Shown piece after piece: positions 54,213 to 61,229 of a DNA stretch of 64,000 nucleotides. The stretch's first letter is position 1. The number at the start of each line of letters is the position of its first letter. This DNA comes from Mycoplana azooxidifex (GTDB lineage Bacteria; Pseudomonadota; Alphaproteobacteria; Rhizobiales; Rhizobiaceae), in NCBI RefSeq assembly GCF_014196765.1, contig NZ_JACIEE010000001.1:124001-188000 (forward strand), in the 5' to 3' direction. Position numbers and translations under genes: made by a program. The notes under the pieces are model-generated. The model ran no database searches. It was not told where the DNA came from and was given only the letters and a program-made list of their open reading frames with translations.

Positions 54213-54527
54213 ATGTCCTGGACTTTGCTCGTACTCGCCGGCCTCTTTGAAATCGGCTGGGCGATTGGCCTGAAATACACCGAAGGCTTCACCAGACCGC
54301 TGCCCACTGCGCTGACCGTCGGCGCGATGGTGATCAGCATCGCCCTTCTCGGCCTTGCCGTCCGCCACCTGCCGATGGGGACCGCCTATGCCATCTGGAC
54401 CGGCATCGGCACGGTCGGCACCGTCATCCTCGGCATCGTGCTCTTCGCCGAGCCGGTCACGGCCCTGCGCCTCGGCTGCATCGCCCTGATCGTCACCGGC
54501 ATCATGGGCCTGAAGTTCGCGGCCTGA
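54213..54527 (+). CDS. gdx: Guanidinium exporter, SMR family
   Basis: This 104-residue, four-helix SMR protein (formerly SugE) exchanges guanidinium for protons. The essential E13 is in LFEIGWAIG, and GTAYAIWTGIGTVG forms the helix-3 dimer contact. The riboswitch context separates it from the multidrug EmrE branch. ATG 54213 is set by GGAG six bases upstream; ATG 54201 lies within that site. It is convergent with the DoxX gene, seven bases apart. Confidence 0.93.
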   Translation: MSWTLLVLAGLFEIGWAIGLKYTEGFTRPLPTALTVGAMVISIALLGLAVRHLPMGTAYAIWTGIGTVGTVILGIVLFAEPVTALRLGCIALIVTGIMGLKFAA

Positions 54528-54534
54528 TCCGATC

Positions 54535-54927
54535 TCAGCTTCGCCGGTTGTCGAGCGCGAACGCGCCCGGCCCGGCGAAGACGAGATAGAGGAAGATGAA
54601 GCAGAACGAGATCGCCGCATCGCCGCGATTGTTCACCGGCCAGAAGTCCATCGGCATGTGCGCCATGAAATAGGCCACCGCCATGAAGCCGCTGAGGACG
54701 AAGGCAGCAGGTCGCGTGAACAGGCCGATGAGGACCAGCCCCCCGCCGACGATTTCCAGCAGGCCCGCGACGCCGATCAGGAGCGTCAGTTCGCCGAACG
54801 GCTCGGCGGCCGGCGGAAAATTGAAGAACTTCTGCGTGCCGTGCTCGATGAACTGCAGCGCCGTCATGATCCTGAGCGCGGCAAGCGCCTGGGGTCGATA
54901 GAGCGACAGGCGTTCGGACATGGACAT
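54535..54927 (-). CDS. DoxX-family membrane protein
   Basis: This 130-residue, four-helix protein has ALRIMTALQFIEHGTQKFF and LLEIVGGGLVLIGLFTRPAA, then MAHMPMDFWPVNN, the DoxX/SURF4-like pattern. In other bacteria DoxX-like proteins take part in redox or sulfur metabolism; the role here is unknown. GGGAG seven bases before ATG 54927 supports the start. Confidence 0.9.
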   Translation of the reverse strand: MSMSERLSLYRPQALAALRIMTALQFIEHGTQKFFNFPPAAEPFGELTLLIGVAGLLEIVGGGLVLIGLFTRPAAFVLSGFMAVAYFMAHMPMDFWPVNNRGDAAISFCFIFLYLVFAGPGAFALDNRRS

Positions 54928-55094
54928 GTTCGTCTCCCTGCATGATGCGGCGATTCACCCGCCAGTGGCGGGATTATCGCGCCTCGCCGGCCCTGCAATC
55001 AAGTTCGCATTGGTCGGGATGTCGATCCGGCCGCAACATACCAGGGATGGTGCAACAGGCTCGCCTGTTGCACCCTGTGCGAATCACAGAATCG

Positions 55095-55763
55095 TCAGTT
55101 GCAGCTCGTGGTCGCCGTGACCACGCAGGGCGCGGGCGTCTTCGCGGCGCTGGCTTCCGTCTTCGGCTTGCGCACGCGCGGCTTGACTGTCAGCGCGGCT
55201 TCGCTCGGGATGATCACCGGATCGGCTGCCGGGCCGGAAGCCTGTTCTGCCGCCTGTGGGGCCGTTTTCTGACGGGCTGCGGGCTGCTGCTTCCGATAAG
55301 CCTTCGCGCTCCCCCGCGATCCGGCGGATACGGCCCTCACCGGCGCCAGGCTGTAGGTCACGGCGATGCGTTGCGAGATCGCGTTGGCAAGCGCCCTGTC
55401 GGCCGCCTTGCCCGTCATGAAGCTGTTGACGGTGAAGCGCTGGCTTTCGACCGGCGCCCCCGACCCGCCGCGAAGCAGCACGGTCACCTCTGCCGAGTTG
55501 CGGCCGGCCTGTGCGCCTGCGCCGCGGATCTCATTGGCGAGATGCACTTCCATCGCCACCTTCGGCAGCGCCACCGGCCGCCGTGTCGACCGAGCCGAGC
55601 GTTTCAGCTGCTGGCCCGTCAACGCCACCACGTCCTTTGAGACCGAACCGTCGCCGGCAACCGAAACCTTGCGGATATCCTTGAGCGTCCCGGCCTGGGC
55701 GGCAAGGCACATCGCCGCCATCGCAAGTGCGACGAGCGGCACGCGGAGAAAGGTCATCAGCAT
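55095..55763 (-). CDS. Secreted hypothetical protein with basic Pro-rich tail
   Basis: The protein has 222 residues. The signal peptide MLMTFLRVPLVALAMAAM ends near LAAQAG. A compact domain at about 25-145 (KVSVAGDGSVSKDVVALTG, then MEVHLANEIRGAGAQAG) is followed by a low-complexity tail of Ala, Lys, Pro and Thr. The tail ends CVVTATTSCN with two Cys. It has a weak ribosome site. I do not recognise the family; the place of action is probably the periplasm. Confidence 0.7.
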   Translation of the reverse strand: MLMTFLRVPLVALAMAAMCLAAQAGTLKDIRKVSVAGDGSVSKDVVALTGQQLKRSARSTRRPVALPKVAMEVHLANEIRGAGAQAGRNSAEVTVLLRGGSGAPVESQRFTVNSFMTGKAADRALANAISQRIAVTYSLAPVRAVSAGSRGSAKAYRKQQPAARQKTAPQAAEQASGPAADPVIIPSEAALTVKPRVRKPKTEASAAKTPAPCVVTATTSCN

Positions 55764-55904
55764 GAAATTGCATCCGTAATTCAATAGTTGCCGGGAAACC
55801 GAATCGGCCCGGCCCATGCCATCGCCATGACACGAACCGGAGCGCCGGGGCAACCCCGTGATGCAATCCATGGTAAATGTGACGGCCTGAGGACGCCGCG
55901 TGCC

Positions 55905-56693
55905 TTAGTGCGCGGTCGCGTCGCCGAATACCGCGGCTGCGACCTCGAGCTCCTGCCGGCGCAGTTCCCGGCGCCGGAACGCCTCCTCGTCCGTGCCCCA
56001 CTGCTCGATCTGCCAGTCCTCATCGACATGGGCGAGTTTCCAGACAGTCTCGGCGTCCAGCCGGCCATGGGCGAAGGCGAGCGCCAGGATGGCCGAACCG
56101 GTCAGCGTGGTGACCGTGTGGATGCAGGAGAGTTCGAGCGGCGAGCGGAATTTTTCCAGCGCGGCGGCAAAGGCTGCTATCGCCTGCGACGGCTGCTCTT
56201 GGTGGATGACGCCTTCCGCCAGGATGAAGCGCGCGCCGAGCGCACCCGCCGCCCATTCGAGCACCGGATCCCATGCCTCCTGCTGGATCGCCACCAGCCG
56301 TTCCGGACTGTCGGCCCGGTAGCAGATCATGTCGGTGCCGGCGAAGCGGACGATCTCGTCCAGGACCGCATCCGCATTGTCGGCGACGCCGTCGAGTGCG
56401 GTGTTGACGAGGCGCGTCACCGGCATCTTTGCCGGGTCGATCACGTCTGCCTGCGCGTCCCATTCGGCCCTCAGCCGTTCGGCGAGGCCTGCCGAGGCCA
56501 CGGCGAGCGGCCGCTTGGCCGGGGTGCGGACGGGACGGCCATCGAGCAGGACGGTCAAACCGCCCTCGCCCTCGCCGATCGAGACGTCCTTGTAGAACCG
56601 CTTCGGCAGCGGCCGCTTCATCTGGATCTGCGCCCGGCGTACCGGATCGGGATCGCTCATGGCATCGGAAAGATCTGTGAGAATGTCACGCAT
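55905..56693 (-). CDS. ATP12 chaperone family protein
   Basis: The 262-residue protein has MKRPLPKRFYKDVS, LLDGRPVRTPAKRPL, then DMICYRADSPERLV and LELSCIHTVTTLTGSAILAL, the full ATP12 pattern. ATP12 assists assembly of the F1-ATPase alpha subunit in mitochondria and is conserved in alphaproteobacteria. ATG 56693 overlaps the HAD stop by eight bases. It is the third gene of the rluA-HAD-ATP12 operon. Confidence 0.93.
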   Translation of the reverse strand: MRDILTDLSDAMSDPDPVRRAQIQMKRPLPKRFYKDVSIGEGEGGLTVLLDGRPVRTPAKRPLAVASAGLAERLRAEWDAQADVIDPAKMPVTRLVNTALDGVADNADAVLDEIVRFAGTDMICYRADSPERLVAIQQEAWDPVLEWAAGALGARFILAEGVIHQEQPSQAIAAFAAALEKFRSPLELSCIHTVTTLTGSAILALAFAHGRLDAETVWKLAHVDEDWQIEQWGTDEEAFRRRELRRQELEVAAAVFGDATAH

Positions 56694-57351
56694 CGGCAAG
56701 TTCCAGCCATTGAAGCAGTTCGGCCGGCTCCCTGAGAATATGGTCCGCTCCCGCCTCGACGAGTTCGGGCACGCTGGCATAGCCCCAGGCGACACCGACG
56801 GCTCGCGCGCCGGCCGCCTTGGCCATCTGCATATCGTAGATCGCATCGCCGATGACAACCGTCCGGGCCGCATCGATGCCGGTCTCGGTGCAACATTCGC
56901 TGACCATGGCCGGATGCGGCTTGGACGGGCAGTCGTCGGCTGTGCGCGAAACGAGGAAGGTCTTCTCCAGACCGTGCGTCACCCGGATCGCATCGAGCCC
57001 GCGCCGGGATTTGCCCGTCACCGCGCCGATCAGCATGTCGCCCTCACGCTCGAGCCGGCGTATCAGCGGCTCGATCCCCGGAAACAGCGGCTCCTGGTAG
57101 CCCGGCTCCGCCCGCACGCCCATGAAGATCTCCTTGTAGCGCGCCGTCATCGCCAGCGCCTCCTCGTCCACATGCGCCTTGCCCCGCAGCCGGGCAATGG
57201 CGATGTCGAGGGTCAGGCCGATGATGCTCTTGGTGGCGGCAAGCTCGAGACGTGCATGCCCGAAATCCTCGAACGTACGCGCCATCACCTCGTGGATCAG
57301 ATGCGCGCTGTCGACCAGCGTGCCGTCGCAATCGAACAGAACGAGCCGCAT
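56686..57351 (-). CDS. HAD-IA hydrolase (phosphoglycolate-phosphatase-like)
   Basis: The 221-residue protein has motif I FDCDGTLVDS, motif II VTGKSRRGL, and motifs III and IV in CPSKPHPAM and VIGDAIYDM, with an alpha-helical cap. The substrate is probably a small phosphate ester. It overlaps the pseudouridine synthase gene by one base (TGATG) and ATP12 by eight, so all three are translationally coupled. Confidence 0.92.
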   Translation of the reverse strand: MRLVLFDCDGTLVDSAHLIHEVMARTFEDFGHARLELAATKSIIGLTLDIAIARLRGKAHVDEEALAMTARYKEIFMGVRAEPGYQEPLFPGIEPLIRRLEREGDMLIGAVTGKSRRGLDAIRVTHGLEKTFLVSRTADDCPSKPHPAMVSECCTETGIDAARTVVIGDAIYDMQMAKAAGARAVGVAWGYASVPELVEAGADHILREPAELLQWLELADA

Positions 57352-58343
57352 CACTCGTCCCCTTCCGCCGCCCGCTGGTCGAAACCGAAGACGTTCCAGG
57401 TCTGCACCATGTGCTGCGGCAGCGGCGCGGTCACGCGCAGGCGTCCGCCGGAAGGGTGCGGAATGTCGATATGGCGGGCATGCAGGTGCAGCCGGTTCTG
57501 TATGCCGCCCGGAAAGGTCCAGTTGGTGTCGTCATCGAAATACTTCGGGTCACCAAGGATCGGGTGGCCGATATGCGCGGCATGGACGCGCAGCTGGTGG
57601 GTCCGGCCGGTATAGGGCTCCATCTCCAGCCAGGCGAAGTTCTGCCCGGCCTGCTCGACGACGCGGTAGTAGGAGACCGCGTGATCGGCGCCGTCTTCGC
57701 CGTGCCTGGCGATGCGCATGCGGTCGCCGTCAGGCGTCTGCTCCTTGACGAGCCAGGTGGAGACCTTGTCGTCGCGCTTGCGCGGCACACCCTTGACGAT
57801 CGCCCAGTAGGTCTTCTTCGTGTCGCGCTCGCGGAAAGCGGCCGTCAGCTTCTGCGCCGCGCCGCGCGTGCGGGCGATCACGAGCACGCCGGACGTGTCG
57901 CGGTCGAGACGGTGGACGAGGCGCGGCTTCTCGCCCTTCGGGCTGGTCCAGGCCTCCAGCATCTTGTCGATATGCCTGGTCACGCCGGAGCCGCCCTGCA
58001 CGGCGATGCCGGCCGGCTTGTTCAGCACAAACACCTTGTCGTCCTCGTGCAGAAGCATGCGCGACAAAAGCTCGCCATCGGGAGAATGCTTCAGGTCGCG
58101 GCCGCCGATCGGGCCGGACTTGGTTTCCTTCGCGTCCACGTTCATCGGCGGGATGCGCACGGTCTGGCCCGGCTGCACGCGCATGTCGGTCTTGGCGCGG
58201 CCGCCATCGACGCGCACCTGGCCCGAGCGCAGCAATTTCTGAAGCTGGCCGAAGCCGAGCCCCGGATAGTGGACCTTGAACCAGCGGTCGAGCCGCATGC
58301 CCGCCTCGTCGTGGTCCACCTGCCTGTGTTCGATACCTGCCAT
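57351..58343 (-). CDS. RluA-family 23S rRNA pseudouridine synthase (RluC-like)
   Basis: The protein has 330 residues. An S4 RNA-binding domain (MRLDRWFKVHYPG, then LQKLLRSGQVRVDG) precedes the catalytic domain with HRLDRDTSGVLV (catalytic Asp) and YTGRTHQLRVHA. The domain order suits RluC/RluD; which uridines it modifies is not decided here. It leads the operon with HAD and ATP12, a common arrangement in rhizobia. Confidence 0.93.
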   Translation of the reverse strand: MAGIEHRQVDHDEAGMRLDRWFKVHYPGLGFGQLQKLLRSGQVRVDGGRAKTDMRVQPGQTVRIPPMNVDAKETKSGPIGGRDLKHSPDGELLSRMLLHEDDKVFVLNKPAGIAVQGGSGVTRHIDKMLEAWTSPKGEKPRLVHRLDRDTSGVLVIARTRGAAQKLTAAFRERDTKKTYWAIVKGVPRKRDDKVSTWLVKEQTPDGDRMRIARHGEDGADHAVSYYRVVEQAGQNFAWLEMEPYTGRTHQLRVHAAHIGHPILGDPKYFDDDTNWTFPGGIQNRLHLHARHIDIPHPSGGRLRVTAPLPQHMVQTWNVFGFDQRAAEGDE

Positions 58344-58412
58344 CTTCGCCTTCTCTCTTTGGGCCGTGCTTTAGCGCATGTCCCGGCAAAGGGGAAGTTG
58401 CAGGGGCGCGGG

Positions 58413-58649
58413 TCAGAATGCCCGGAAGGTCAGCGTGGTCAGCGAACGGACGATGCCGGGGATCGAGGCGATGTGGTCGTTGATGAACTTGCCGATATCC
58501 TCCTCGGCCTCGACATAGACCTTCAGGAGCAGGTCGTATTCGCCGCTGGTGGAATAGAGTTCGGAGATCAGTTCGGTGGCGTAGAGTGCATCGGCGACCT
58601 CGTAGGTCTTGCCGGGAGCGCATTGCAGTTGCACGAATATCGGTTTCAT
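58413..58649 (-). CDS. Stand-alone Lrp/AsnC ligand-binding domain protein
   Basis: The 78-residue protein consists only of the RAM-type alpha-beta domain (KPIFVQLQCAPGKTYEVADA, then SGEYDLLLKVYVEAEEDIG). It has no DNA-binding helix-turn-helix. Such proteins form ring oligomers that bind amino acids and may mix with full-length Lrp proteins. It is divergent from the small gene at 58896 across 246 bases. Confidence 0.9.
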   Translation of the reverse strand: MKPIFVQLQCAPGKTYEVADALYATELISELYSTSGEYDLLLKVYVEAEEDIGKFINDHIASIPGIVRSLTTLTFRAF

Positions 58650-58690
58650 CGGCTCACTCCGCGCGCCGCAACAAGCGGCGATTGTCCAGC

Positions 58691-58706
58691 CGGCCGGGCC
58701 CGGCCG
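58691..58706. repeat. Perfect 16-base palindrome
   Basis: CGGCCGGGCCCGGCCG is its own complement. It lies in the divergent region 40 bases before the AsnC-like start. It could be an operator or a chance GC palindrome. Confidence 0.4.
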
Positions 58707-58895
58707 TCATGTGCGGTCTTATGGCGGAGATCGCCTCCGCGACGCAAGAGGCACGTAGGATTTTGCCCGGCGCGACCAACGCACACCCGACGAAACACTA
58801 AAATTCGATTAAAAACGAACTGCCCGCGTTACATTTTGCGCAAGTCGATTGTGTTAACAAGAGACTGTTGGAAACCAGAAATTGCAAAAGACGAC

Positions 58896-59207
58896 ATGGC
58901 GCAGATCGTAACCGTATCCCCCGCAACCGCCGCCTATGCCTCGCAGGCATACAAGGCGACCACCCGGCCGACCACGCTCTTCGAACAGAAGATCGAGGCA
59001 TGGGCGGATGCTGCCCGGATCGGCGACAATTTCCAGCTCCGCGGTTTCCTGACCGTCGTGCAGCCGCCGGCCCTGGCACTCGCGCTGCTGACGATGGAGC
59101 GCCAGACCGATACGACCTTCGGGGCGGCGGCACGTTCTTATGCCGAAAACGGCGGCGAGGGTGATCTGGTCGCAGCCCCCGAGGGCATGCCCTCGCGCGA
59201 GGACTGA
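58896..59207 (+). CDS. Hypothetical protein, 103 residues
   Basis: The protein begins MAQIVTVSPATAAYASQAYK and has a helical middle (IEAWADAARIGDNFQLRGFL) and an acidic tail. There is no signal peptide or known motif. It is preceded by an AT-rich promoter-like stretch (58795-58860) and followed by a strong terminator, so it is a separate transcription unit. I do not recognise a family. Confidence 0.68.
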   Translation: MAQIVTVSPATAAYASQAYKATTRPTTLFEQKIEAWADAARIGDNFQLRGFLTVVQPPALALALLTMERQTDTTFGAAARSYAENGGEGDLVAAPEGMPSRED

Positions 59208-59242
59208 CCCGGACCACGGCCGTCCGCCATGCCACTATCGAG

Positions 59243-59269
59243 GGCTCCCGCGTTTGCGGGAGCCTTTTT
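59243..59269 (+). terminator. Rho-independent terminator
   Basis: GGCTCCCGC pairs with GCGGGAGCC around GTTT, followed by TTTTT. It ends the 58896 gene and insulates the gcv leader. Confidence 0.82.
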
Positions 59270-59380
59270 CGTTTGGGCCGGTGGAATGGACGACATGACG
59301 GCAGGCGACAAATATTTGTTCAGCCGCGACGCTTCGCTCTTGCCAAATTCCGGCCGACGCATTTATGTGGCGAAGACCTC

Positions 59381-59537
59381 GCTGGGAGAAACCGGTTTCG
59401 AACCGGTGCCGAAGGAGCAACCGCCCCCGGAAACTCTCAGGCAAAAGGACCAGCAAGGTGCCGACAGGACTCTGGAGAGTGGCGTTCACGCGCCCGCCGA
59501 AGGGATAACAATCTCAGGCGACAAGGACAGAGGGGGC
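59381..59537 (+). promoter_or_regulatory. Tandem glycine riboswitch
   Basis: Two successive aptamers are visible. The first has GCTGGGAGA, GCCGAAGGAGCAA, and ACTCTCAGGCAAAAGGAC (to about 59450). The second has GGACTCTGGAGAG, CGCCGAAGGGATAAC, and TCTCAGGCGACAAGGACAG (to about 59531). These are the conserved cores of the gcvT-type element. It precedes gcvT directly and should switch the gcvTHP operon on when glycine is plentiful. Confidence 0.95.
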
Positions 59538-59547
59538 TCATGAAAGC

Positions 59548-59586
59548 GGCGCGAAAGCGCCAGTGATGGGCCGGCGCGCGAGCGCC
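59548..59586 (+). promoter_or_regulatory. Twin GNRA hairpins, likely expression platform
   Basis: GGCGC-GAAA-GCGCC (59548-59561) and GGCGC-GCGA-GCGCC (59573-59586) have identical stems, so each arm can also pair with the other hairpin. They end nine bases before the GGAGGGG ribosome site of gcvT. Mutually exclusive pairing would let the riboswitch control translation. Confidence 0.55.
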
Positions 59587-59605
59587 ACAGGACTGGAGGG
59601 GCACC

Positions 59606-60745
59606 TTGGACGTTTCGTCTGACCTCAAGAAGACACCCTTGCACGACCTCAACGTTTCGCTCGGCGCGCGCATGGTGCCGTTTGCGGGCTATGAGATGCC
59701 GGTGCAGTTTCCCGCAGGCGTGATGAAGGAGCACCTGCATACCCGCACGGCTGCCGGTCTCTTCGACGTCTCCCACATGGGCCAGGTGATCGTGCGCGCC
59801 CGCTCCGGCGACAACGCCGATGCGGCGCTGGCGCTCGAGCGCCTCGTGCCCGTAGACGTCGCGGGCCTGCCCGAGGGACGCCAGCGCTACGCGCTGTTCA
59901 CCGCCGGGGACGGCGGCATCCTCGACGACCTGATGATCGCCAACCTCGGCGACCACTTCTTCGTCGTCGTCAACGCCGCGTGCAAGGATGCGGATCTCGC
60001 CCACCTCGAAAAGCATATCGGCGACACCTGTGAGCTGACGATGCTCACCGACCGCGCGCTCATCGCCCTGCAGGGACCGCACGCGCAATCGGTGCTGGCG
60101 GAACTCTGGGCCGACATCGCCGGCATGCGCTTCATGGACGTGCGCGCCTGCGACCTGCACGACGCCGACTGCATCGTCTCCCGCTCCGGCTACACCGGCG
60201 AGGACGGCTTCGAGATCTCCATCCCCGCCGACAGGGCGGAAAAGGTCTGTCGCCATCTGCTCGATCATCCGGACGTGATGCCGATCGGGCTCGGCGCGCG
60301 CGATTCGCTGCGGCTCGAGGCAGGTCTCTGCCTCTACGGCAACGACATCGACACGACCACGACCCCGGTCGAGGCCGCCCTCGAATGGGCGATCCAGAAG
60401 GTTCGACGCACCGGTGGAGAACGCGAAGGCGGCTTCCCGGGCGCTGAAGCCATCCTCGGCCAGTTCGCTTCCGGTGCCGCCCGCCGCCGTGTCGGCCTCA
60501 AGGTCGAGGGCAAGGCCCCGGTCCGCCCTCCGGCCAGGCTCTATGCCGATGCCGAGGGCAAGACCGAAGTCGGCCACGTCACCTCCGGCGGCTTCGGCCC
60601 CAGCATCGAGGCCCCCGTCGCCATGGGCTACGTGCCGGTCGCGCTCGCAGCCCCGGGGACCCCGCTGTTCGCCGAGGTCCGCGGCAAGTACCTGCCCGTC
60701 ACCGTGACCGCCCTGCCCTTCGTCGCCAATACCTTCAAGCGCTGA
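59606..60745 (+). CDS. gcvT: Glycine cleavage system T protein (aminomethyltransferase)
   Basis: GcvT transfers the aminomethyl carbon from the H protein to tetrahydrofolate, releasing ammonia. The 379-residue protein starts at TTG 59606, set by GGAGGGG four bases upstream and the conserved KKTPLHDLNVSLGARMVPFA. DVSHMGQ, SRSGYTGEDGFEI and the C-terminal GHVTSGGFGPS are family blocks, and the folate-binding Asp lies near IGLGARDSLRLEAGL. It is the first gene of gcvTHP. Confidence 0.97.
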   Translation: MDVSSDLKKTPLHDLNVSLGARMVPFAGYEMPVQFPAGVMKEHLHTRTAAGLFDVSHMGQVIVRARSGDNADAALALERLVPVDVAGLPEGRQRYALFTAGDGGILDDLMIANLGDHFFVVVNAACKDADLAHLEKHIGDTCELTMLTDRALIALQGPHAQSVLAELWADIAGMRFMDVRACDLHDADCIVSRSGYTGEDGFEISIPADRAEKVCRHLLDHPDVMPIGLGARDSLRLEAGLCLYGNDIDTTTTPVEAALEWAIQKVRRTGGEREGGFPGAEAILGQFASGAARRRVGLKVEGKAPVRPPARLYADAEGKTEVGHVTSGGFGPSIEAPVAMGYVPVALAAPGTPLFAEVRGKYLPVTVTALPFVANTFKR

Positions 60746-60773
60746 ACCATGTTGACCGCTGCCCCTCACCCGG

Positions 60774-60816
60774 CTGCCGCCACCTTCTCCCCGCAAGCGG
60801 GGAAAGGCCCCGGCAG
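60774..60816. repeat. Intergenic hairpin element between gcvT and gcvH
   Basis: CTGCCG and CGGCAG enclose CCCCGC-AA-GCGGGG. Sequences with this core, preceded by CCTCACCCGGCTGC, are scattered in rhizobial intergenic regions. It may tune the relative amounts of gcvT and gcvH transcripts. Confidence 0.5.
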
Positions 60817-60866
60817 AGGATGACGGGCACTCGCACAGTTTCTGAATCTTCCAGAGAGGAACAAAA

Positions 60867-61229
60867 ATGTTGAAATTCACCGCAGAACACGAATGGCTCA
60901 AGATCGATGGCGATGTCGCCACCGTCGGCATCACCACGCACGCCGCCGAACAGCTCGGCGACCTCGTCTTCGTCGAACTGCCCGAAGTGGGCGGCACCTC
61001 TTTCAAGGGCGGCGATGCCGCGACCGTCGAGAGCGTCAAGGCCGCCTCCGACGTCTACTGCCCGCTCGACGGCGAGATCGTCGAGGTCAACCAGGCGATC
61101 GTCGACGATCCGTCCCTCGTCAACAGCGACCCGCAGGGCGCCGGCTGGTTCTTCAAGCTGAAGCTTAACAACAAGGCCGACGCCGATGCGCTGCTGGACG
61201 AAGCCGCCTACAAGGAGCTCGTCGGCTGA
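60867..61229 (+). CDS. gcvH: Glycine cleavage system H protein
   Basis: GcvH is the lipoyl carrier that shuttles the methylamine group between P, T and L proteins. The 120-residue protein has the lipoyl attachment Lys K58 in [10 protein letters not shown] and the family blocks [15 protein letters not shown] and [23 protein letters not shown] lies before the ATG. It overlaps the gcvP start by one base (TGATG). The lipoyl group depends on LipB encoded at 47863. Confidence 0.97.
   Translation: MLKFTAEHEWLKIDGDVATVGITTHAAEQLGDLVFVELPEVGGTSFKGGDAATVESVKAASDVYCPLDGEIVEVNQAIVDDPSLVNSDPQGAGWFFKLKLNNKADADALLDEAAYKELVG

Larger units (their letters stand above)
59208..59605. other. Leader region of gcvT, 398 bases
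   Basis: The region contains the terminator at 59243, a stretch (59270-59380) that should hold the gcv promoter, the tandem glycine riboswitch, and two repeated GNRA hairpins before the TTG start of gcvT. No protein gene lies within it. Confidence 0.7.
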
